DNA of 64,000 bases from Elusimicrobia bacterium HGW-Elusimicrobia-1. Lineage in GTDB: Bacteria; Elusimicrobiota; Endomicrobiia; PHAN01. The translations under genes were made by a program, and so were the position numbers. Location: positions 26,850 to 90,849 of the forward strand of contig PHAN01000011.1 of NCBI GenBank assembly GCA_002841695.1. Direction: 5' to 3'. The notes below the pieces were generated by a model, which was not told the origin of the DNA, searched no databases, and was given only the letters and a program-made list of their open reading frames with translations. Position 1 is the first letter of the stretch. The number at the start of each line of letters is the position of its first letter. Below, piece after piece: positions 43,453 through 51,833 of the stretch.

Positions 43453-46400
43453 ATGGAAGACAAGAAACCCAAACTACCGCCTCTTCCTCACAAGCCCCAG
43501 GGGCACGGACCCGCGCCCAAGCTGCCTTCTTCGCCGAAACCTGTTGCCGGCGCGCCCGCGCCCAGGTTGCCCGGCGCCCCCGGCTTGCCCGGCCGCCCTG
43601 CCGCCGCGCTTCCGTCCCGCGCGCCGTCGCAGGAAATCCCCGACGGAGCCGTCTCCGAGTTGCAAAAACAAATAATAGATCTTCAGACCCAGTTGCAGCA
43701 GGAGCGCGAGAAACTTCTTCTTCAGGCGATGAAATCGAAGGAAGAAGAATCCATGGCCACCAAGGTCGAGGATTCCATACGCGACATACAGGAACGCATC
43801 CGCCGCGAAAAACGCGACCAGGAAACCGAGGAGATGCGCCGCAAACTTGAGGCCAAAATAAACGAACTCGAGGACCGCCTCGCGCAGGAAAGAGAGACGT
43901 GGGTGCAGACGCTCAAAACCCAGATGCTTCAGCGCGACGAACACGAGGGGGAAGCCGAGGAGCAGTTTACCCTTAAACTCCGCGATTTGGAGCGCAGATG
44001 GCACGAAGAAAAACTTTCAATGTCTTCCGCCGTCAAATCCAGGGAAGATGAAATCGCGCGTATTAAAAACGAGTTTGAAAAAAATATCTTTTCCCAGAAA
44101 GACGACTTTGAAAAACGGCTCTCGCAAGTGGAAACCGAGCGCGACGCCGTATTGCGCGACCTCAGGGAAATATCCGCCAAGGCGCAGGAAGAAAAAAATA
44201 TTATGTCGAAGCAGCTCGACGAGCGCGACAGGGAGTTTCTGGGCGTGAAGGCCCAGGTCGCCATGACCTCGGTTCAGCTTCGCGAAGAAAAACAGAAAGC
44301 CGAAAAACTCACCCAGATAATCGACCGCCTTCGCGCCGAAAAGGGGCAGGCGGTTCACACGTTCGAGAACAAAGAAAAAGAGTTTTTCCTTCTTAAGACA
44401 CATTTTGCCCTTTATCAGGGTAAGATGAAAAACGAGCAGGATAAACTCCTTAAAGAAATACTCTTTCACAAAGAGCGTTTTGAAAAAGTGGCGCATGATT
44501 CGGAAATACTGGCAAGTACCCGCGACGAGGAAGTCCGCTCGCTTCGCGCCGCGTGGTCGGATAAAGAGAAAGATCTTAAAAACTCTCTGGACAAAAAAGA
44601 GGCCGAAATCTCGGCGCTGCGCGTTTCCTACGAGGAAAAGACGAAAACCGCCGCCGCCGAATTCGACGGCAAACTGGCCGCCGCCTCCGCCGAAGGGGAG
44701 GCCGCGGAGGCCGCGCTGTCGTCGCGGCTCAAGGAAACGGAACGCGCCGCGCAGGAACGGGTGTCCGTCATAGAACGCGACGCCGACCGCCGCGTCGCCG
44801 CCGTCGAAAAAGAAGTCGTGTCCGCCCGCGAAAAAATAAGAGAACTCGAAAACGCTCTGTCCCGCTCCGGCCACGAGAAGGATATAGTCGCGCGCGACAT
44901 GGCCTCCGCCCGCGCCGAGACGGCTTCCGCCGTAATGGCGCGCGACGCCGCGATGGCCGAGATATCGGCGCTTCGCGCCGAGCTGGAAAAATCAAGGACT
45001 CTTGCCGGCGAACTCAAAAGAGAAGGCGAGCTCGCCCGCCGCGACGCCGAAGACCGCATCAGAGAGGCCGTCGTTGTTCACTCGTCGGAAAAATCCGAAC
45101 TCTTGAGGGCTCACGATGCCGCCCTGTCTTCCGAGCGTCAGGCGCATTCGTCCGAGGCGTCGGCGCTTAAAGAGAAACAGGCCGAAGCCGTCAAGTCCAT
45201 GGAATCCAAACTTGCCGAAACCGAGCGCGTTTGGGCTCAGAGATACGCCGATGCAGAGCGGGCTTTCGCCGAAAAATACGCCGCGCTTGAGCGCGAGTGG
45301 TCGGAAAAACTCTCAGCCGCCGTTCGCGACGACGGTGACAAGCTGCGCGCCGAACAGGCGCTGGCTTCCGAAAAACTTGCCGTCGCCGAGCGCGCCTCCT
45401 CGGAAAAACTTTCGTTCGTCACGCGCGACTACGAAGAAAAACTCAGACATCTGCGCGAAGCCGTGGCTTCCGCCAAGCTGGAATCCAAGGAACACTCGGC
45501 TAAAATAGCCGCGCTTGAAACGGAGAGCAAATCCGCCAACGCAGCGCTTAATGCGGTTCGCGTAGAAAACGCCCGCCTCGCCGAAGACGCCAAAACTTCC
45601 TTGGCCCGCGTGGCCGTCCTCGAGCGCGAACTCGCCGAGCGCGACGCCCGTATGCTGGCTTTCGAGTCGGAGCGTCGACTGGCCGAAGCCGAAATCAGAC
45701 GCTCCGCCGAGGGCGAAGCGAAGTCGGAGCTTGAGCGCGTCCGCAAGGAATCCGAAGACGCCCGCCGTCATTACGAACAGGTGATGAACCGCTGGTACGA
45801 AGAGAGAGACAGAATGCGCGCCGAAGTCCTCTCCCGCGACGGCGAGATAGAAAAGGTCAAAATCGACCACACCCGCAAGGAAATGGAATTGCGCTCGGAT
45901 ATGGAAGCCAAATACCGCTCGATGATAGACGGTCTCAAAAAAGAGCGGGAGAATCTCGCCGATACGCTTAACTCGGACATCTCGGATCTCAAAGACGAGA
46001 TGAACCGGTCGCTTAAAATCTCGCGCGAAGAACTTTCCGACAAAGAAAAGGAACTCGCGGCCCGTCTGGCGCTGGTGGCGGAGCGCGATAACAGAATAAA
46101 GGAATTGGAAAAAAACATCGTCGCGATCAATGCCGATAACCGCGCCCGTCTTGAAAAAGCCGAGGAAGAGAAAAACCGTCTTGATGTCGAACTCCGGGCG
46201 TTGCGCGATTCGTATACGGCGACGGCCCGCCGGTCGGATGACGCCGCGCGCACCGCCGATACCCGCGAATCCGTCGAGATAAAGAGAACCGTCGACGAAA
46301 TCGCCGCCCGTTACAGAATACTGGAAAACGACGCGGCCATCAAAGACGCGGAAATCGCCAACCTTAAAAAGATCATCTCCGAGAATGTGGCGGCCCGCTC

Positions 46401-46596
46401 TGAGGCCGGTGAGGGTCATGTTCTCGCGCCCCGGCCCGAGGTTGTCAGCGCGGACAATCCTCCCGCTCCCGCCGCCGCCGACGGGAAACTTTCGGACCGC
46501 CGCGACTCAGGAGCCATCAGAAGTTTTTGGGATAATCTCAACCGGCCGGTCATCGAGATAGGCAAAAAGAGCCGTCGCGACCAGCGCGCTCATTGA
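43453..46596 (+). CDS. large coiled-coil protein with proline-rich head, 1047 aa
   Basis: Residues 1-65 are Pro/Ala-rich (PKLPPLPHKPQGHGPAPKLP) and disordered-looking. Residues ~70-980 are coiled coil rich in Glu/Arg/Ala; a short C-terminal piece SFWDNLNRPVIEIGKKSRR is Trp-containing and basic. There is no signal peptide or membrane helix. It follows the 1546-aa coil by 15 nt with an AACGGAGG site. The two differ in head and tail, so they look like partners rather than copies. It could form cytoplasmic filaments with the preceding protein; function is unknown. Confidence 0.85.
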   Translation: MEDKKPKLPPLPHKPQGHGPAPKLPSSPKPVAGAPAPRLPGAPGLPGRPAAALPSRAPSQEIPDGAVSELQKQIIDLQTQLQQEREKLLLQAMKSKEEESMATKVEDSIRDIQERIRREKRDQETEEMRRKLEAKINELEDRLAQERETWVQTLKTQMLQRDEHEGEAEEQFTLKLRDLERRWHEEKLSMSSAVKSREDEIARIKNEFEKNIFSQKDDFEKRLSQVETERDAVLRDLREISAKAQEEKNIMSKQLDERDREFLGVKAQVAMTSVQLREEKQKAEKLTQIIDRLRAEKGQAVHTFENKEKEFFLLKTHFALYQGKMKNEQDKLLKEILFHKERFEKVAHDSEILASTRDEEVRSLRAAWSDKEKDLKNSLDKKEAEISALRVSYEEKTKTAAAEFDGKLAAASAEGEAAEAALSSRLKETERAAQERVSVIERDADRRVAAVEKEVVSAREKIRELENALSRSGHEKDIVARDMASARAETASAVMARDAAMAEISALRAELEKSRTLAGELKREGELARRDAEDRIREAVVVHSSEKSELLRAHDAALSSERQAHSSEASALKEKQAEAVKSMESKLAETERVWAQRYADAERAFAEKYAALEREWSEKLSAAVRDDGDKLRAEQALASEKLAVAERASSEKLSFVTRDYEEKLRHLREAVASAKLESKEHSAKIAALETESKSANAALNAVRVENARLAEDAKTSLARVAVLERELAERDARMLAFESERRLAEAEIRRSAEGEAKSELERVRKESEDARRHYEQVMNRWYEERDRMRAEVLSRDGEIEKVKIDHTRKEMELRSDMEAKYRSMIDGLKKERENLADTLNSDISDLKDEMNRSLKISREELSDKEKELAARLALVAERDNRIKELEKNIVAINADNRARLEKAEEEKNRLDVELRALRDSYTATARRSDDAARTADTRESVEIKRTVDEIAARYRILENDAAIKDAEIANLKKIISENVAARSEAGEGHVLAPRPEVVSADNPPAPAAADGKLSDRRDSGAIRSFWDNLNRPVIEIGKKSRRDQRAH

Positions 46597-46627
46597 CAAT
46601 GGAAACTTTTCAACGCGAGTAACGCCA

Positions 46628-49600
46628 ATGATGAAAGCCGCAATATCCGACGGATACCGTAATCCCCGCCGCGTTAAATCGGCGCTGCGGGCGATAGCCG
46701 CCTCGGCGCTGCTTTTTGTCTCCGCCGGTCTTGCGGCCGCGCCCGACGCGGTCACGGACATCGCGGCGGAGGCGTCGGGATTTCGTCACGTCACATTGAC
46801 ATGGACGGCTCCGTATGACGCCGCCGCGTCCACTACGCCCGCTTATTACGAAATACGCGTTTCGAGTTACAGAGTCATCGTTGTCGAAGGCGATTGGCAG
46901 AATAACTCCACATCGCAGGGATTCCCGTACCGTGTTCAGTTTGCCACTTCCACAACGCAAGGTTTTACCGAAAGGTTCAACGTATCGGGTCTTGTCAACG
47001 GACATACGTATTTTTTCGCCGTAAAATCATCCACCGACGGAGTCGGCTGGTCGACCGTTGACACCGCAAGTCCCGAACCACAGAGCGCCCCGCAGAACAG
47101 CGCGCCCGGCAACGTTTCCGGCTACAACTACATCAGTCCGGCACAGGTCGTTTTCACGTCGGCTCCGACGTTAAGCTGGGGGAGCGTGACGAATGCCGGC
47201 TCGGCTCTTCGCGACAATAATTTCGGCGATTACGTTGCGAGTTACACCCTGTGGTACTCGACGATGTCGGATTTTTTCGTCAAGTCCGTGGTCGAAAATA
47301 TCACGCAGACATCTTTCGGAACGCCGCCGCTTTCCGAAAATACCACTTATTACTGGGGAGTTTTTGCGAAGGACTCCGAAGGACTTCTTTCCACCACTAT
47401 TGTGCAGAATCCCAGATTCATAGTCAACGCTTCGTCCGAGGCGCCCTCCGCTCCGAATCTGATTTCTCCCGACGATAATTACATAGAGACGGCCGACAAA
47501 CAGCCGGTATTTTCATGGCAGGCGTCTTCCGACCCCGACCCGGGCGACTCCGTTGTTTATGATTTTTACATATCCACCGTTTCGAATTTCGACGCCTTGA
47601 TCACGACGACGGCGTCGTCGGTGGCAACCACATTTTGGGCTCCGTGGTGGGAACTTACGGAAAACGCCGGATACTTCTGGAAAGTCCGCTCGCGCGACAC
47701 GTCGGGGCTTCAGGCGTTTTCGGCGACGCGGTATCTGATGATAAATACAGTCAACGAATCTCCGGGCGCTTTTGATCAGTATTATCCCGTCGGTGGCGTC
47801 ACGATATTTACGTCGTCGCCGACGCTCTCATGGAATACCGCCGTAGATCCCGATCCCGCCGACACATTGACTTACGACGTAATATATTCTTCTTTCGATC
47901 CCGCGTTGAGCGGTTTTCCGCAGATACTCGGTGTGGCGGCCACGTTCTATACAGTGGATGGACTCGTTGAGAACGCCGTCTACCGGTGGCGCGCCATCGC
48001 CCGCGATGCCGGAGGATTGTCGTCGACGGGTATTAGTATTTCAAGTTTCACCGTCGACGAATTTAATGCGCCGCCTCAGCCGTTTGATCTGTTGTTCTCG
48101 TCGGGAATAGTCAAGTCGGACACGCCCGATTTCAAGTGGGCTCCGGCGGTCGATCCGGACGGAGGCGAAGTCAGTTACTCGATTTTCATATCTACACGCC
48201 AGGATTTTATTTCTTGCATTTCTTCGACGGGGCTTTCTTCGGTTTTTTATCAGCCGCCGTCGGGAATGCTGGCGGAAAACACGACATATTGGTGGTACGT
48301 GATCGCGGCTGATCCCCTGAACCTTTTGACATATTCGTCCACGTGGTATGTCGTCATAGACGCAATCGACGAAAACCCCGCCGCCTTTTCTTTGCTGTCG
48401 CCGACGGACGGCTCGCATGAATCGGATTTGAGGCCCGTCCTCCGATGGGCATCGACGACGGATCCCGATCCTCAGGATTCGATAGCGCACTATTCGCTGG
48501 AATATTCGACGTCTCCCGCGTTTTTACCGACTGCGACGGTAAGTCCCCTGAACGCCACATATTACGCATTCGCGTCCGATCTCGACAATAATACCACTTA
48601 CTACTGGCGCGTAACGGCCGTCGCTGCTATTACGGGGGAAACCACGACCGCTTCCCGCAGTTTTGTCACTCTTAATCTGCCGCCGTCGTCGTTTTCCCTG
48701 ATATATCCGACGGGAACCATATCGGCGGCTTCGCCGGTGTTCGGCTGGACCGGCTCCGCCGACCCGCAGGGAGAAAACGTCTTCTACGATCTCTATTTAT
48801 CGACGGTTTCTTCGTTCGACGTTTATACGTCCACCCTCGGATTGACGACGACTTTTTACGTCTCGCCGCAGTTGACGGAAAACGCCGGTTACTGGTGGAA
48901 AGTTACCGCCAGAAACGACACGGGAAGCATGAAAAATTCCGCGATAGTTCATTTCGCGGTCAACGCCGAGGCGGAATACCCGACGGCGTTTTCGCTATTG
49001 TCGCCGGTCGAAGGTTCCATCGTCGTAACGCTGAATCCTCTTCTTGAATGGCAGGCATCCGTCGACCCCGACCCTCTCGGCTCGGTCGTTTACATTCTCC
49101 TATATTCGCCAAACGACGAAAATTTCTCTTCGCCCGTCGAGGTCTCCGGCCTTAGCGCGACGCAATACCGGATTCCCTTAGATTCGCTTCTTGAGGCCGA
49201 CGCCACGTATTACTGGCGCGTAGTCGCCCGCGATCCAACCGGTCTTGAAACATCATCGCCCGACGGAAGTTTCAGGACGGTGCCTTCCGCCCGTCCGCTT
49301 GCGCCTTCCGGCTTTGACGCTCAGTATGACGCCGCTTCCCGCACGGCGGTTTTGTCGTGGGCGGCGCCGGAGTTTAACGCCGACGGCACGGCGGTCGGCA
49401 ACCTTCTTTCTTATCTGATTTATCAGGCGCACGATTACGACGGAGTTTATGAGGTCGCCGCGACTACGGCGGTGCCGTCTTCCGAGCATACTTTAACGGT
49501 GACGGGCGCGGTTTCCGGCGCATATTTTCTGGTAAGAGCCGTCAATTCGGCCGGTGTCCGCGGCGAGGCGTCCAATGTGGTGCGCGTAGGCGCGGACATC

Positions 49601-50281
49601 GCGGTGTTGTGGCGCGATTCGTCGGGCGAAATCCGGATTGAAGGCGACAGAATAAATCTTCCGCCCTCGCTGACTGTCGTTATCGACGAAGACGACCTGC
49701 CGCCGGACGATTCAAAGACATTGCGGGCGTTTCGCGTGGCGGCGCGGTCTTCCGACGGCGCCACCCTCGCCTCGTTCGCGTCTCCGGTTTTTGTAACGAT
49801 AAAACTTCCGGCCGCTTCCGGAACTCCGCCTGCGGCTCCGTCGAAAGCCGCCTCGGCCGAAGTTCCGACGGCGTCGATATACTGGTTCAACGCAATAGAG
49901 TGGGTATCGCTGGGCGGTTCCGTCGACGGCGGATTCATTAAGGCCAAGGCCGTCGCGCCGGGCAGTTTCAGGTTGCGTTCCGTAAAGCGTTCGCCGGGTT
50001 TTAGAATTCTTAATATGTGGCCCAAAGTCATTACTCCCAACGGCGACGGCGTTAACGACGAATTTAACATAACTTTTGAAAATCCTCTGTCGGAAAAAGC
50101 CGAAGGAGCCATATTCGATTTGACCGGTTTCAATGTGGGCGCAATGACTTCAAAAACGGATTCATGGGCGTACTGGGACGGCAAAAACCGCTCCGGCGCG
50201 GCGCTGCCCGCCGGTATTTACATTTATCAGATTAAAGTCGGCTCGTCGGTTAAAAATGGAACCGTGGTCGTGGCAAGATGA
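46628..50281 (+). CDS. exported multi-repeat Fn3-like protein with CHU_C/FlgD-type tail
   Basis: The 1217-aa protein has a signal peptide (cleavage near GLAAAPDAV, ~40). An Fn3-like domain and about six further repeats of ~95-105 residues follow, each with the pattern SPTLSW..A.DPDP.D...Y...S, TTFY and LTENAGYFWKV. A later Fn3 domain precedes a linker and the tail NMWPKVITPNGDGVNDEFNI ending in YWDGKNRSGAALPAGIYIYQ. The ITPNGDGVNDEF signature is that of gliding-motility-associated C-terminal (CHU_C, type B sorting) domains. It is likely a long surface adhesin or fibre exported through a PorV-like system. It lies in the same operon, 31 nt after the coiled coil. Confidence 0.82.
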   Translation: MMKAAISDGYRNPRRVKSALRAIAASALLFVSAGLAAAPDAVTDIAAEASGFRHVTLTWTAPYDAAASTTPAYYEIRVSSYRVIVVEGDWQNNSTSQGFPYRVQFATSTTQGFTERFNVSGLVNGHTYFFAVKSSTDGVGWSTVDTASPEPQSAPQNSAPGNVSGYNYISPAQVVFTSAPTLSWGSVTNAGSALRDNNFGDYVASYTLWYSTMSDFFVKSVVENITQTSFGTPPLSENTTYYWGVFAKDSEGLLSTTIVQNPRFIVNASSEAPSAPNLISPDDNYIETADKQPVFSWQASSDPDPGDSVVYDFYISTVSNFDALITTTASSVATTFWAPWWELTENAGYFWKVRSRDTSGLQAFSATRYLMINTVNESPGAFDQYYPVGGVTIFTSSPTLSWNTAVDPDPADTLTYDVIYSSFDPALSGFPQILGVAATFYTVDGLVENAVYRWRAIARDAGGLSSTGISISSFTVDEFNAPPQPFDLLFSSGIVKSDTPDFKWAPAVDPDGGEVSYSIFISTRQDFISCISSTGLSSVFYQPPSGMLAENTTYWWYVIAADPLNLLTYSSTWYVVIDAIDENPAAFSLLSPTDGSHESDLRPVLRWASTTDPDPQDSIAHYSLEYSTSPAFLPTATVSPLNATYYAFASDLDNNTTYYWRVTAVAAITGETTTASRSFVTLNLPPSSFSLIYPTGTISAASPVFGWTGSADPQGENVFYDLYLSTVSSFDVYTSTLGLTTTFYVSPQLTENAGYWWKVTARNDTGSMKNSAIVHFAVNAEAEYPTAFSLLSPVEGSIVVTLNPLLEWQASVDPDPLGSVVYILLYSPNDENFSSPVEVSGLSATQYRIPLDSLLEADATYYWRVVARDPTGLETSSPDGSFRTVPSARPLAPSGFDAQYDAASRTAVLSWAAPEFNADGTAVGNLLSYLIYQAHDYDGVYEVAATTAVPSSEHTLTVTGAVSGAYFLVRAVNSAGVRGEASNVVRVGADIAVLWRDSSGEIRIEGDRINLPPSLTVVIDEDDLPPDDSKTLRAFRVAARSSDGATLASFASPVFVTIKLPAASGTPPAAPSKAASAEVPTASIYWFNAIEWVSLGGSVDGGFIKAKAVAPGSFRLRSVKRSPGFRILNMWPKVITPNGDGVNDEFNITFENPLSEKAEGAIFDLTGFNVGAMTSKTDSWAYWDGKNRSGAALPAGIYIYQIKVGSSVKNGTVVVAR

Positions 50282-50289
50282 AAAAGACA

Positions 50290-50377
50290 GGGTATAGGGG
50301 TTAGGGCCTAGGGTTTAGTAAAATGAACAAAAAACAGGGTATAAAAAAAACAGGGTTCAGGGTTCAGGGGATAGGGG
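50290..50377 (+). repeat. two potential G-quadruplex motifs around a start codon
   Basis: Four G-runs at 50290-50313 lie before ATG 50323 and four more at 50353-50377 lie inside the first codons. The units are TAGGG/TTCAGGG-like, the same family as at 35251. C-rich inverse units follow near 50412-50458 within the signal-peptide region. Confidence 0.7.
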
Positions 50378-51819
50378 CTAGTTTTTTTGTTTTTTTTATT
50401 TTCGTTTTTTTCTATACCCTAACCCCCATACCCTATACTCTGTCTTCTATCCCCTGCCTTTACGCCGCGTTCGAGGAATCGTCCGTCGGAGCGCGCGTAT
50501 CGGCTATGGGAGGAGCGTCGGCGGCGTTGGCGTCGGGCGCCGATTCCCAGGTGTCCAATCCGTCGCATCTTTCATTTCTCAAGCGATCCCAAGTCGCGGC
50601 CGGATATTCGCGTTTGTATGCCGGACTTTCCGACGAGAGCGAAATCGGCAGGGCGTCGCTGGCGTTTGCCGGACCCGTCGGTCCGTTCGCGCTGGGAGCC
50701 GGTTACGACAACCTCGCGTTGCAGTCCGTTTATAACGAGACGACCGTCTCAATGGCAATCGCCTGTCATTTCGGAGGGCGAATCGCGCTGGGCGCCGCGT
50801 ATCGCCACAGAGGAATAAACATACAAAGCGATCCGTATCTGGACGTCGATCCGCTTTTTGCGGGCGGCGGTTACAATAAGAGTTTCGGCGAAATTTCCGT
50901 CGGCGCGGTTTATAAAGCCGGACGGTTTACGCTGGGAGTTTACGGCGGACTGCCGGACGAATCGACCGAGATTTACAAAAATCCGTCTCCGACGGCGGCG
51001 GGCCTCGCGTACGAGGAAAACGGTTTTGTGTTCGCGGCCGATTATATAAGCGGACGCGACCGGCGGATTACGGCCGTCGGCGTGGAAAAGAGCGTCTTCG
51101 GCGACATTCTGTCGGCCAGAGGCGGTTTTGCCTTCGGCGACCGCGATTACAGAAAAGCGACGGCCGGCATCGGCCTTAAAGTGTCGAACATCGGCGCGGA
51201 TTACGCCATAGAATATCCGCTGGGCGGTCTTGTCGGATTGTCGGGAACCCACAAATTTACGTTGTCCGTCGGATTCGGCGAATCCGCCGTCGCTGCAAAA
51301 ATAGCCGCGCCGGTTAAGGCCGAAATCCCGACCGTCGGCCGCTCGGCGGCGGTTGTTGTCTCCACCCGTGCCGCCGCGGCGCCTCCGCCCGTCGCAAAAA
51401 TATATCCGTCTTCCGCCGCCGTCCGGACTCCGTCGGTATCTACGGCAACTTTTGCGCAGCCGGCTCTCGCTTACGAAAAAAAATCCGGCACCTCCGCGCC
51501 GTCCGCCGTAAGCGTATCGACATTTCCCGCCGTAAGCGTATCGGTATCGTCCGTCGTCGCTCCGCCGGCAATCTCGGCTGATTCTTCGGCTGAGCCGGTT
51601 TCCGTCGAGCCGCCGGTTCCCGCGCGTAAAACCACGACGGAGTTTTCCGCGCCGCCGGCCGCCGCCCGCACACATAAGGTCCGCTCCGGCGAGACACTTG
51701 CATCCATATCCGAAAAATATTACGGCTCGTCCGGCGAATGGATGAAAATATACCGGGCAAACGAAGATAAAATCGACAAAGGTATCGTCACGCCCGGGGA
51801 AGTTCTTATAATTCCCTGA
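50323..51819 (+). CDS. PorV-like outer-membrane barrel with C-terminal LysM domain
   Basis: The 498-aa protein has an unusually long signal peptide, very rich in Phe and ending SSIPCLYAA (~50). The PorV-type opening SVGARVSAMGGASAALASGA follows, then strand-like segments to ~330, then an Ala/Pro/Ser/Val linker (~335-440) and a LysM domain (HKVRSGETLASISEKYYGSS, ~447-498). LysM binds peptidoglycan, so the barrel would be tied to the cell wall from the periplasm. The start is set by position only, as no good ribosome site is visible between two G-rich repeats. It follows the fibre-like protein by 41 nt and may anchor or export it. Confidence 0.8.
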   Translation: MNKKQGIKKTGFRVQGIGASFFVFFIFVFFYTLTPIPYTLSSIPCLYAAFEESSVGARVSAMGGASAALASGADSQVSNPSHLSFLKRSQVAAGYSRLYAGLSDESEIGRASLAFAGPVGPFALGAGYDNLALQSVYNETTVSMAIACHFGGRIALGAAYRHRGINIQSDPYLDVDPLFAGGGYNKSFGEISVGAVYKAGRFTLGVYGGLPDESTEIYKNPSPTAAGLAYEENGFVFAADYISGRDRRITAVGVEKSVFGDILSARGGFAFGDRDYRKATAGIGLKVSNIGADYAIEYPLGGLVGLSGTHKFTLSVGFGESAVAAKIAAPVKAEIPTVGRSAAVVVSTRAAAAPPPVAKIYPSSAAVRTPSVSTATFAQPALAYEKKSGTSAPSAVSVSTFPAVSVSVSSVVAPPAISADSSAEPVSVEPPVPARKTTTEFSAPPAAARTHKVRSGETLASISEKYYGSSGEWMKIYRANEDKIDKGIVTPGEVLIIP

Positions 51820-51833
51820 CACGGAGGAAATCA

